From the NCBI RefSeq assembly GCF_013409625.1, contig NZ_JACCBF010000001.1, positions 5,459,001 to 5,523,000 of the forward strand: a stretch of DNA of 64,000 nt. The letters are read 5' to 3'. The notes beneath the pieces are model-generated. The model was given only the letters and a program-made list of their open reading frames with translations, did not search any database and had not been told where the DNA came from. A program made the translations under genes and the position numbers. This DNA comes from Nocardioides kongjuensis. GTDB taxonomy: Bacteria; Actinomycetota; Actinomycetes; Propionibacteriales; Nocardioidaceae. Positions 26,299 through 33,807 of the stretch are shown piece by piece (positions within the stretch are counted from its first letter, which is position 1; the number at the start of each line of letters is the position of its first letter).

Positions 26299-27765
26299 AT
26301 GACCGCCACCACCGCGTCTCCGACGCCCACCACGCCGCGCGCCGCGAAGCCCACCACGCTCCGCGCCGCCGCGCCGGCGATCCTCGCCCTGTGCCTGACC
26401 ATGCTCGTGGAGATGGTCGACAACTCCGTGCTGTCTGTCGCGCTGCCGACGATCGGCCGCGACCTCCCCGTCGGACCCACCGGCCTGCAGTGGATCGTCG
26501 GCGCCTACTCGCTCACCTTCGGCGGACTGTTGATGGTCGGCGGCACGCTCGGCGACAGGCTGGGGCGCCGCCGCACGCTGCTCGTCGGCATCGCCGGCTT
26601 CGGGCTGGCGTCCTCGCTCGTCGTGCTCGCGACCGAGTCGTGGCAGCTGATCGGCGTGCGTGCTCTGTGCGGCGTGTTCGCCGCCCTCATCGCACCCGGC
26701 ACCATGTCCCTCGTCTTCCGGCTCTTCGACGACGACGAGCTGCGCCGGCGCGCGATCGGGCTGATCGTCAGTGTCGCGATGGTGGGCGTGATGGTCGGGC
26801 CGGTCCTGGGCGGCCTCGCCGTCAGCCACCTGCCGTGGCAGGCGCTGCTCGTGGTCAACGCCCCGGTCGCCGCCATTGCCTTCTGGGGGGTCGCCCGCGG
26901 CATCCCTGTCGACGACCCGGCCGAGCGTCGTACCGGTGGCGCGGACGTGCCCGGAGCCGTGCTCTCGGTCGCGATGCTCGGCCTGATCCTGTTCACCTTC
27001 ACGCTCGGCGTCGACGCCGGCTGGACCGCGCCGGTCACTGTCGTCACGGCGAGCGCCGCGCTGGCGGCGGGCGTCGGCTTCGTGCTGCGCGAGCGCGCCG
27101 CGGCCGATCCGATGCTCGACCTGCGCCTGCTCGGCCGTCGCACCGTGCGCGGCAGCGCGATCCTGCAGACCGGCGTGATGGTCGCGATGGTCGGCGTCAT
27201 GTTCGCCGCGACCCAGCTGTTCCAGTTCGCCTGGGGCTGGACGCCGCTGCAGGCCGGCCTGGGCACGCTGCCGATGGTCGCCGGCATGTTCGTCTCCGGG
27301 CCGGTCACCGATGCGCTCGTCGCCCGCCTCGGCCACCGGGCCACCGCCCTGGCCGGCAGCACGTCGCTGCTGGTCTCCCTGGCCGTCGAGTACGTCGCCC
27401 TCGGCGCCGGCTACCCGGTCTTCGCCGCCGGCATGGTGCTGCTCGCGGTGGCGGCGCGGATGGTGATGACGACGTCGGCGGTCGCGCTGATCGAGGCGCT
27501 CCCTGAGGACCACACCGGCATCGGCTCGGCCCTCAACGACACGGCCCAGGAGATCGGCAACGTCTTCGGTGTCGCCGTGGTCGGCACCGTCACCGCGGCC
27601 GTCATGGGCACCATGCTGCCGAGCGGGCGCTGGAGTGCCGCGGTGGTCGAGGAGTTCCTGCGCAGCCAGCGGATCGGGTTCGCGATCCTGGCCGGCCTGG
27701 TCGCCGTGATCACCGTGGTGGGCGGGCGCACCCTGACCGCCTCGAGGTCGACCGACGAGCACTGA
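26299..27765 (+). CDS. MFS drug exporter, 14-helix DHA2 type
   Basis: The 488-residue transporter has 14 predicted membrane helices. Motifs include the loop GGTLGDRLGRRRTLLVGI (motif A, residues about 80-97) and the helix-5 stretch MVGVMVGPVLGGLAV (motif C-like, antiporters). DHA2 pumps export toxic compounds using the proton gradient. The ATG follows AAGGGAGG. It is controlled by the divergent TetR through three operators. The substrate cannot be read from sequence. Confidence 0.92.
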   Translation: MTATTASPTPTTPRAAKPTTLRAAAPAILALCLTMLVEMVDNSVLSVALPTIGRDLPVGPTGLQWIVGAYSLTFGGLLMVGGTLGDRLGRRRTLLVGIAGFGLASSLVVLATESWQLIGVRALCGVFAALIAPGTMSLVFRLFDDDELRRRAIGLIVSVAMVGVMVGPVLGGLAVSHLPWQALLVVNAPVAAIAFWGVARGIPVDDPAERRTGGADVPGAVLSVAMLGLILFTFTLGVDAGWTAPVTVVTASAALAAGVGFVLRERAAADPMLDLRLLGRRTVRGSAILQTGVMVAMVGVMFAATQLFQFAWGWTPLQAGLGTLPMVAGMFVSGPVTDALVARLGHRATALAGSTSLLVSLAVEYVALGAGYPVFAAGMVLLAVAARMVMTTSAVALIEALPEDHTGIGSALNDTAQEIGNVFGVAVVGTVTAAVMGTMLPSGRWSAAVVEEFLRSQRIGFAILAGLVAVITVVGGRTLTASRSTDEH

Positions 27766-27768
27766 GAC

Positions 27769-27807
27769 TTGACCTGTTCCTGAATTGCATATGAGAATCA
27801 TTCTCAT
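27769..27807 (+). promoter_or_regulatory. Zur-type box overlapping the aztD promoter and start codon
   Basis: ATGAGAAT-C-ATTCTCAT (27791-27807) is a perfect 8-1-8 palindrome resembling actinobacterial Zur boxes (TGAAAATCATTTTCA type). TTGACC (27769-27774) and GAGAAT (27793-27798) are 18 bases apart, and the ATG at 27806 is seven bases further. The box covers the -10 and the transcript start, so a zinc-loaded repressor would block initiation. Confidence 0.8.
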
Positions 27808-29032
27808 GTTGATCCGATCCGGTGTCCCCGTCGTCCTCGGTGCCCTCGTCCTCGCCGCGTGCGGAGCCGAGCAGTCCACCCGCCCGTCGTCCTCCCCGTC
27901 ACCGTCCGCCGGTGCGTCCGCGGCGGCGACGGAGGTGGACGGTCCGCGGCCCCGTCTCGCGATGACGTACGACGGCGGGGTGCTCGTCCTCGACGCCCGG
28001 ACGGGGGAGGTGCTGCTCGACGAGGAGCGGGAGGGCTTCCTCCGCCTCAACCCCGCGGGGGACGGGCGCCACGTGCTCGTGTCCGGCGCCGGTGGGCTCA
28101 CGGCACTCGACACGGGGGCCTGGACCGACGAGCACGGCGACCACGGCCACTCGTGGACGGGCGAGCCCCGGGTGACGGGCTTCAGGATCGAGGCCGAGGA
28201 GCCCGGGCACGTCGTGGCGCACCACGGCCGGACCACGGTCTTCGACGACGGCACCGGTGCGATCACGGCCTTCGACCCCGCCGACCTGGCGGACGGCACG
28301 CCGGAGGTCGAGACCTTCCGCGCCGCCGAGGCGCACCACGGCGTCGCCGTGCAGGACGGGCACGGCAACCCGATGATGACCGTGGGCGACGAGGAGTCGC
28401 GCTCCGGGATCCGCGTGGTCACGGCGGCCGGCAACGAGCTGGCCTCGTCCGACGAGTGCCCGGGCGTGCACGGCGAGGCGTTCGCCGGCGACGTCGCCCT
28501 GTTCGGCTGCGAGGACGGCGTGCTGCTCGTCGACGGACGCGAGGTCACCAAGATCGCCTCCCCCGACCCGTACGGCCGCATCGGCAACCAGGCCGGGCAC
28601 GACACGTCGCCGTACGTGCTCGGCGACTACAAGGTCGACGCCGACGCCGAGCTCGAGCGACCGACCCGGGTCTCGCTCATCGACACCCGCGACGCCTCGC
28701 TGCGGCTGCTCGACCTGCCGGCCAGCTACAGCTTCCGCTCCCTGGGGCGCACGCCCGACGGCGACGCGCTGGTGCTCGGCACCGACGGGGCCCTGCACGT
28801 CATCGACGTCGCGGCTGCCCGGCTCAGCGCCTCCGTCCCCGTCGTCGCGGCCTGGCGGGAGCCGAAGGACTGGCAGCAGCCGCGACCGCTGCTCGAGGTG
28901 GTCGGGAGCACGGCATACGTCACCGAGCCCGCCACCCGGCAGGTCCACGTCGTCGACCTCGCCAGCCACCGCGTCGTCGACAGCATCGAGCTCCCGCAGG
29001 TCCCGGTCGAGCTCCGCGGCGTCAGCGGCTGA
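27806..29032 (+). CDS. aztD: AztD-like zinc metallochaperone lipoprotein
   Basis: The 408-residue lipoprotein has a signal peptide with lipobox LAAC (lipidated C19) and a beta-propeller-like body. A His-rich loop (DEHGDHGHSW, residues about 105-114) and motifs EEPGHVVAHHGRTTVFDDGTG and AEAHHGVAVQDGHGN match AztD as I know it. AztD is a secreted zinc chaperone that hands Zn to the AztC binding protein of the AztABC importer. No aztABC genes are adjacent, so this is an orphan locus. The start at 27806 is set by the leaderless promoter under the Zur-type box. Confidence 0.82.
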   Translation: MLIRSGVPVVLGALVLAACGAEQSTRPSSSPSPSAGASAAATEVDGPRPRLAMTYDGGVLVLDARTGEVLLDEEREGFLRLNPAGDGRHVLVSGAGGLTALDTGAWTDEHGDHGHSWTGEPRVTGFRIEAEEPGHVVAHHGRTTVFDDGTGAITAFDPADLADGTPEVETFRAAEAHHGVAVQDGHGNPMMTVGDEESRSGIRVVTAAGNELASSDECPGVHGEAFAGDVALFGCEDGVLLVDGREVTKIASPDPYGRIGNQAGHDTSPYVLGDYKVDADAELERPTRVSLIDTRDASLRLLDLPASYSFRSLGRTPDGDALVLGTDGALHVIDVAAARLSASVPVVAAWREPKDWQQPRPLLEVVGSTAYVTEPATRQVHVVDLASHRVVDSIELPQVPVELRGVSG

Positions 29033-29048
29033 GCGCGAGGGCGTGTCC

Positions 29049-29054
29049 TAGGCT
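29049..29054 (+). promoter_or_regulatory. Leaderless -10 for the LigD-type polymerase gene
   Basis: TAGGCT precedes the ATG at 29061 by six bases. Confidence 0.6.
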
Positions 29055-29060
29055 CGCCGC

Positions 29061-30152
29061 ATGGCGAAGACCGCGGCGGCGATGGTCCAGGCAGGCGACC
29101 GCGAGGTCCGGGTGTCGAGCCCGGACCGGGTGATCTACGAGGCGACCGAGCGCACGCCCGAGGTCACCAAGCTGATGGTCGCCGAGTACTTCGTCGCGGT
29201 CGAGGACGGCCTGATGCGTGCCCTGCGCGACCGGCCGACCGCGCTCGAGCGCTGGCCCGACGGCTACCGCGAGGGCTTCCGGCTCTCCACCGGGTACGGC
29301 GACGACGGCGAGGGCTTCTACCAAAAGCGCGTCCCCAAGGGGGCTCCCGACTTCCTCGAGCCGGTGCGGATCACCTTCCCGTCCGGCCGCACCGCCGAGG
29401 AGATCTGCCCGACCGAGATCGCCGTACCCGTCTGGTGCGCCCAGATGGGCACCCTCACCTTCCACCCGTGGCCGGTACGACGCGCCGACGTCGACCACCC
29501 CGACGAGCTGCGCATCGACTTCGACCCCCAGCCCGGCACGACGTTCGGCGACGCCGTCCGCGTCGCCGGGGTCGCGCGCGAGCTCCTCGAGGAGCTCGGC
29601 CTGCAGGGCTACCCGAAGACCTCCGGCAACCGCGGCGTCCACGTCTACGTCCGGATCGAGCCGCGCTGGGAGTTCACCGACGTGCGGCACGCCGCGATCG
29701 CCTTCGGCCGCGAGCTGGCCAAGCGCGACCAGCAGGTCACCACGGCGTGGTGGAAGGAGGAGCGCGGCGAGCGGATCTTCATCGACTTCAACCAGAACAA
29801 CCGCGACCGGACCATCGCGTCGGCGTACTCGCTGCGACCCAAGCCCGGCGCTCCGGTGTCGACCCCGATGACCTGGTCGGAGCTCGCGGCGGCGACCGAC
29901 CCCGGTGCGTACAACCTGTTCACCGTTCCCGAGCGGGTGGCCGACGGCGACCCGTGGGCGGGGATCGACGACACGTCGTACTCCCTTGAGCCCCTGCTCG
30001 ACCTGTGGGACCAGCAGGTCGCCGACGGCGAGGGCGAGCTGAACTTCCCGCCGGACTACCCGAAGATGCCGGGGGAGCCACCGCGCGTGCAGCCGAGCAA
30101 GAAGGTCGCCGAGCACTGGGACGCGGACGGCAACCGGGTCGAGGGGTCCTAG
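29061..30152 (+). CDS. LigD-type DNA polymerase/primase domain protein
   Basis: The 363-residue protein is a stand-alone LigD polymerase domain (archaeo-eukaryotic primase fold). The catalytic acidic motif is RIDFDP (residues about 150-155) and the SGNRGVHVYV motif is near residue 193. Such proteins add nucleotides during non-homologous end joining. A LigC-like ligase lies 1 kb away on the opposite strand, but no Ku gene is in the window. Mycobacterial Pol domains without a ligase (PolD1/PolD2) also act in gap repair without Ku. The 3' end overlaps a small convergent gene by four bases. Confidence 0.9.
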   Translation: MAKTAAAMVQAGDREVRVSSPDRVIYEATERTPEVTKLMVAEYFVAVEDGLMRALRDRPTALERWPDGYREGFRLSTGYGDDGEGFYQKRVPKGAPDFLEPVRITFPSGRTAEEICPTEIAVPVWCAQMGTLTFHPWPVRRADVDHPDELRIDFDPQPGTTFGDAVRVAGVARELLEELGLQGYPKTSGNRGVHVYVRIEPRWEFTDVRHAAIAFGRELAKRDQQVTTAWWKEERGERIFIDFNQNNRDRTIASAYSLRPKPGAPVSTPMTWSELAAATDPGAYNLFTVPERVADGDPWAGIDDTSYSLEPLLDLWDQQVADGEGELNFPPDYPKMPGEPPRVQPSKKVAEHWDADGNRVEGS

Positions 30153-30409
30153 AGCCCCCGCACGACCTCCACCTCGCACAACCGGGCGAGGTCACCGCGC
30201 ACCTGCCGGTCGAGGTGCGGGGTCTCCTCCGCGAGCATCAGGAGCACGACCTCGCGCACCGCGCGGCCGGGGTGCGCGATCGCCAGCGAGCGGACCGCGT
30301 CGACCGCACCGTCGCACACGTCGAGGGCGCCGTCCCGGTCGGCCGGCGCGAGGTGCGCGCCCGCGAGCGCCTCCAGGAGGCGGACGTCCAGGGTGTGCAG
30401 GACCGACAT
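30149..30409 (-). CDS. Small hypothetical protein
   Basis: This 86-residue reading frame (MSVLHTLDVRLLEALAGAHL at the start) is predicted largely helical and has good actinobacterial third-position GC use. It is convergent with the polymerase gene and overlaps it by four bases. I do not recognise a family. A GGGAGG lies too far from the ATG to be a standard ribosome site, so expression is uncertain. Confidence 0.45.
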   Translation of the reverse strand: MSVLHTLDVRLLEALAGAHLAPADRDGALDVCDGAVDAVRSLAIAHPGRAVREVVLLMLAEETPHLDRQVRGDLARLCEVEVVRGL

Positions 30410-30522
30410 GACCGGACAACGACCTCCCTGGTGGGCGCGTTACGACGCTCCTCCAGCATCGTCTCGTCGACCGGGGGCGGCAACCTCGCAATTCGGTATC
30501 TGCTCGGCACCTGCGCCGCGGG

Positions 30523-31050
30523 TCAGGCCTGCTCGTGCTCCAGCAGGTGCAGGACGGGTACGCCGAGCTTGCGGCGCGCGCGTGAGGTCCAGTCGACGTG
30601 GAAGAACTCGGCGACCAGGTGGGGGCGGGTCAGGATGATCGACTCCCGGCCGTCGACCTCCTTCACCTTGCTGATCAGGGCGTCGACCGGCGGCTCGGTG
30701 ACGATGGAGACGGAGCCGATGACCGCGCCCGCGGCGACCAGCGCCTCACGGGTCGTGGCGAGGTCGCGCTCGGCCTGGTCGCGGTACTCCCCGCGCAGCC
30801 GCTCGATCTCGTCGGGCGAGGGCGTGATGGGCGGGGCGATCAGGTCGGCGCCACCGATGACGCCGAGCGAGGCCTCGACGGCGGCCGCTGCGTCCGCCAT
30901 CGGCAGCAGCACGTGGTACTGGACCTCGATCGTCGGGTCGTCGTCGAGCTCCTGGTGCAGGCCGCGGACCTGGGCGGCGTCGGCAGCGGTGAGCGCCTGC
31001 TCGATGAGCAGGACGACGGCGTACGGTTCCTCGCGGGGAGCGGTGCTCAT
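30523..31050 (-). CDS. Hypothetical protein, possibly UspA-like fold
   Basis: The 175-residue protein starts PREEPYAVVLLIEQALTAAD. A beta strand, a helix and alternating strands follow (IEVQYHVLLPMADAAAAVEA; ALVAAGAVIGSVSIVTEP; ESIILTRPHLVAEFFHVDW). The pattern fits a Rossmann-like universal-stress-type fold, but I see no ATP-binding GxxGxxxxG. It is a conserved-looking actinobacterial hypothetical. It lies between two DNA-repair genes on the same strand as the ligase, though nothing links it to repair. Confidence 0.65.
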   Translation of the reverse strand: MSTAPREEPYAVVLLIEQALTAADAAQVRGLHQELDDDPTIEVQYHVLLPMADAAAAVEASLGVIGGADLIAPPITPSPDEIERLRGEYRDQAERDLATTREALVAAGAVIGSVSIVTEPPVDALISKVKEVDGRESIILTRPHLVAEFFHVDWTSRARRKLGVPVLHLLEHEQA

Positions 31051-31092
31051 GACACCATCCTGCCGTTCCCGTGGTCGCGCGTCAGCCCCCGG

Positions 31093-32205
31093 TCAGCCCC
31101 CGAGGACGTCCGCGAGGTCGTAGCGCACCGGCTGCTCGAGCTGGTCGTAGCCGCACGACTCCGGGTCACGGTCCTCGCGCCACCGCTTGAAGTGCGCGGT
31201 GTGGCGGAAGCGCCGGCCCTCCATGGCGTCGTACTTCACCTCGATCACGCGCTCGGGCCGCAGGGGCGTGAACGAGAGGTCCTTGCCCTGGCTCCACCGG
31301 CTCTGCGTGCCGGGCTGGCGGCCGGGGTTGGCGACCAGGAACTCCTGCCAGCGCCCCCACGGGTGGTCCTCGATCGGCACGACCAGCGGCTGCAGCTCGT
31401 GCCACAGCTCGGCCCGGCGCGCGGCGGTGAAGCTCGCGCTGACGCCGATGTGCTGCAGCTCGCCGCCGTCGTACAGGCCCAGCAGCAGGCTGCCGATCAG
31501 CGGGTTCCCGGGCGTGCTCGTCTTGTGCTCGCGGTAGCCGGCGAGGACCACGTCGGCGGTGCGCTCGTGCTTGATCTTCAGCATGGTCCGGGCGTTCGGT
31601 GCGTACGGCGCGCTCAGCGGCTTGGCCACCACGCCGTCGAGCCCGGCTCCCTCGAACTGGTGGAACCACTCCTCGGCGACCGCCGGGTCGGTGCTGGTGC
31701 GGGTGAGGTGGCAGCGGCCCTCGTCGGCGGACAGGTGGACGAGCGCCTCCTCGAGGGCCGCGCGCCGCTGCGCGAACGGCCGCTCCAAGTAGCTCTCGTC
31801 GCCCAGGGCCAGCAGGTCGAAGGCCACGAAGTCCGCCGGCGTCTGCTCGGCCAGCAGGTTGATCCGCGACGCAGCCGGGTGGATCCGCTCCTGCAGCACC
31901 TCGAACTGCAGGCGCCCCTTCCCGTCGTCGCCGTCGAGCGCCACGAAGATCTCCCCGTCGAGCACGCACCGCTCGGGCAGCTCGGCCCTCATCGCCTCCA
32001 CCAGCTCGGGGAAGTAGCGCGTCAGCGGCTTGGTGTTGCGACTCGCCAGCTCCACCTCGTCGCCGTCGCGGAACACGATGCACCGGAACCCGTCCCACTT
32101 GGGCTCGAAGCTGAGCCCGAGGGGGTCGTGCTTCGCCGGGTCCGGTACGCCGGACACGGCCTTCGCGAGCATGGGCAGGACGGGCGGCATCACGGGCAGG
32201 TCCAC
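31093..32205 (-). CDS. ATP-dependent DNA ligase, LigC type
   Basis: The 370-residue ligase has the nucleotidyltransferase motifs: motif I EPKWDGFR (the lysine is the AMP attachment site), motif III FVAFDLLALG, motif IV GLDGVVAKPL, motif V MLKIKHERTADVVL. An OB-fold domain follows. Size and layout fit mycobacterial LigC, a back-up end-joining or repair ligase. The start is taken as the GTG at 32205, seven bases after TAGTCT on the minus strand; it gives an N-terminus (VDLPVMPPVLPMLAKAV) like LigC. It pairs by location with the LigD-type polymerase. Confidence 0.9.
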   Translation of the reverse strand: MDLPVMPPVLPMLAKAVSGVPDPAKHDPLGLSFEPKWDGFRCIVFRDGDEVELASRNTKPLTRYFPELVEAMRAELPERCVLDGEIFVALDGDDGKGRLQFEVLQERIHPAASRINLLAEQTPADFVAFDLLALGDESYLERPFAQRRAALEEALVHLSADEGRCHLTRTSTDPAVAEEWFHQFEGAGLDGVVAKPLSAPYAPNARTMLKIKHERTADVVLAGYREHKTSTPGNPLIGSLLLGLYDGGELQHIGVSASFTAARRAELWHELQPLVVPIEDHPWGRWQEFLVANPGRQPGTQSRWSQGKDLSFTPLRPERVIEVKYDAMEGRRFRHTAHFKRWREDRDPESCGYDQLEQPVRYDLADVLGG

Positions 32206-32212
32206 GGTGGTG

Positions 32213-32218
32213 AGACTA
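32213..32218 (-). promoter_or_regulatory. Leaderless -10 for the DNA ligase
   Basis: TAGTCT on the minus strand lies seven bases before the GTG at 32205. Confidence 0.5.
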
Positions 32219-32247
32219 GTCAGGATGCCGACACTCATCGCTGGGGA

Positions 32248-32652
32248 TCAGTACGACTGGCCGTTGGCGTATCGCTCCCGCCGGAAGTGCCGGCCCTTGC
32301 CCCGGTTGCGGTTCTTGAACGTCGGGAGCTGGGAGTCGCAGTTGGGGCAGACCATGCGCAGGTTGTCGCGGTGGTTGTTGGTGGCATCGCCGTCGATGTG
32401 GTCGAGCACGAAGACCAGGGGGCGGTCGTTCCACTCCTCCGCGATGCCGCAGATCTCGCAGCAGCCGTGCTGGGCGTCGAGGAGGTAGCGCCGGATGTAG
32501 TGGCCCTTCTCGCCGGCAATGGATCCGATGCCTGTGCGCAGCCAAGCTGCGGTCTTGGCTGTGCGTTCGGCGGAACGTTGGCAGCGGTTGCTGCAGAACA
32601 CCTTCTGGCTGGGCTTGGTGAGCGGGCTGCCGCACCCGAGACAGTTCGACAT
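32248..32652 (-). CDS. HNH endonuclease next to tRNA-Thr
   Basis: The 134-residue protein has an N-terminal zinc ribbon (CLGCGSPLT and VFCSNRC, residues 4-31), a middle HGCCEICG pair, and an HNH core reading LDHIDGDATNNHRDNLRMVC followed by PNCDSQ. These are phage- or intron-type HNH nucleases. It begins 48 bases downstream of a tRNA gene on the same strand. tRNA genes are common integration sites, so this may be a remnant or a small mobile gene. No integrase is visible. Base composition is slightly lower in GC than the neighbours. Confidence 0.85.
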   Translation of the reverse strand: MSNCLGCGSPLTKPSQKVFCSNRCQRSAERTAKTAAWLRTGIGSIAGEKGHYIRRYLLDAQHGCCEICGIAEEWNDRPLVFVLDHIDGDATNNHRDNLRMVCPNCDSQLPTFKNRNRGKGRHFRRERYANGQSY

Positions 32653-32699
32653 GGGCGGACCGTACTGAGTGGATCCGACAGAACCTGTCGGACCGGTGG

Positions 32700-32772
32700 A
32701 GCCGCGTGTCGGAATCGAACCGACGACATTCGCTTTACAAGAGCGACACTCTGCCAACTGAGTTAACGCGGC
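32700..32772 (-). tRNA. tRNA-Thr (anticodon TGT)
   Basis: Read on the minus strand, a seven-base acceptor stem (GCCGCGT pairs ACGCGGC), D arm, a five-base anticodon stem with loop CTTGTAA (anticodon TGT), variable loop ATGTC and T arm with TTCGATT form a full cloverleaf of 73 bases. CCA is not encoded. TGT reads ACA, a rare codon here. Confidence 0.95.
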
Positions 32773-32809
32773 GTGCGCCCGAGTCCCACGGGCGCGAGGG
32801 CCATCGTAG

Positions 32810-33682
32810 TCAGCGCAGCTGCGTGACCTCGAACCGCTCGTCCGGTACGGCGATCGCGTCCTGCGCCGCGATCAGCCGCAGCTCCCGCTCGCCCGACTCC
32901 AGCGTCGCCGCGAGCACGTCGTACACCGACGCCACGGTCCGGCCCAGGGCGACGGCGGCGGAGCCGGTGCTGTGCAGGTGGGCGGTGAACAGGGCGGCGG
33001 TGATGTCGCCGGAGCCGTTGGCCTTCATGGGCAGGCGGGGCGTCTGCACGATCCAGGCGCCGTCACCGGTGACCGCGATCATCTCGATCACGTCGTCGGG
33101 AGCGCCGAGCCGCTCGACCGAGGTGACCAGCACGGTCGAGGGGCCCATCGACCTGACCTCGTCGGCGGCCTCCAGCACGGCGTCGAGGGAGGACGGGCCG
33201 GACAGCTCGTCGCGCCCGGTGATGAAGCCCAGCTCGAACTGGTTGGGCGTGAGGATGTCCGCGACCGGGACCACCGAGGAGCGGATGATCGGCGGGATCT
33301 CCGGGTTCACGAAGCAGCCCGACTTCGCGTTGCCCATCACCGGGTCGCAGGTGTACGTCGCGGCGGGGTTCGCCGCCTTCACCTTCTGCACGGCCTCGAC
33401 GATCACCGCCGCCACGGCGGGGGAGCCCTGGTAGCCGGACAGCACCGCGTCGCACGTCGCGAGCACGCCACGGTCCTCGATGCCGGTGATCACCTCGGCC
33501 ACGTCGGAGGGCGCGAGCAGCGGGCCGCGCCAGGCGCCGTACCCGGTGTGGTTGGAGAAGTGCACCGTGAACACCGGCCACACCTCGTGGCCCAGGCGCT
33601 GCAGCGGGAAGACCGCCGCGGAGTTGCCGACGTGGCCGTAGGCGACCGAGGACTGGATGGACAGGATCCGCACGGACGTCAT
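32810..33682 (-). CDS. pdxY: Pyridoxal kinase PdxY
   Basis: The 290-residue kinase opens with VRILSIQSSVAYGHVGNSAA, typical of PdxY, and continues with the PVFTVHFSNHTGYG substrate motif, the CDPVMGNAKSG ATP/Mg motif, and the C-terminal GSGDITAALF motif with the catalytic Asp. It phosphorylates pyridoxal to pyridoxal 5'-phosphate. It diverges from the GMC oxidoreductase operon. PLP-dependent enzymes are nearby, but no regulatory link is visible. Confidence 0.93.
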   Translation of the reverse strand: MTSVRILSIQSSVAYGHVGNSAAVFPLQRLGHEVWPVFTVHFSNHTGYGAWRGPLLAPSDVAEVITGIEDRGVLATCDAVLSGYQGSPAVAAVIVEAVQKVKAANPAATYTCDPVMGNAKSGCFVNPEIPPIIRSSVVPVADILTPNQFELGFITGRDELSGPSSLDAVLEAADEVRSMGPSTVLVTSVERLGAPDDVIEMIAVTGDGAWIVQTPRLPMKANGSGDITAALFTAHLHSTGSAAVALGRTVASVYDVLAATLESGERELRLIAAQDAIAVPDERFEVTQLR

Positions 33683-33712
33683 CCTCCCAGCCGCCCCTCG
33701 TCAAGACGAGAA

Positions 33713-33752
33713 CACGAAACACTTTCGTGAAGAAACTAGAACGCGTTACAGT
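33713..33752 (+). promoter_or_regulatory. Operator-like palindrome over the GMC/aldehyde dehydrogenase promoter
   Basis: CACGAAA-N3-TTTCGTG (33713-33729) is a perfect 7-3-7 inverted repeat. It covers the putative -35 TTCGTG (33724-33729). A -10 TACAGT (33747-33752) lies 17 bases further. A repressor at this site would control the operon; no regulator gene adjoins it. Confidence 0.7.
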
Positions 33753-33807
33753 GAGCCGGCCGGGCCCCCGAATGACCCCGGTCACACGAGCGAAGGATGG
33801 GAAGCGG

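Noticed and set aside
32653..32757. Longer HNH protein starting upstream at 32757
   Set aside because: That extension would read through the tRNA-Thr gene; the ATG at 32652 is outside it.
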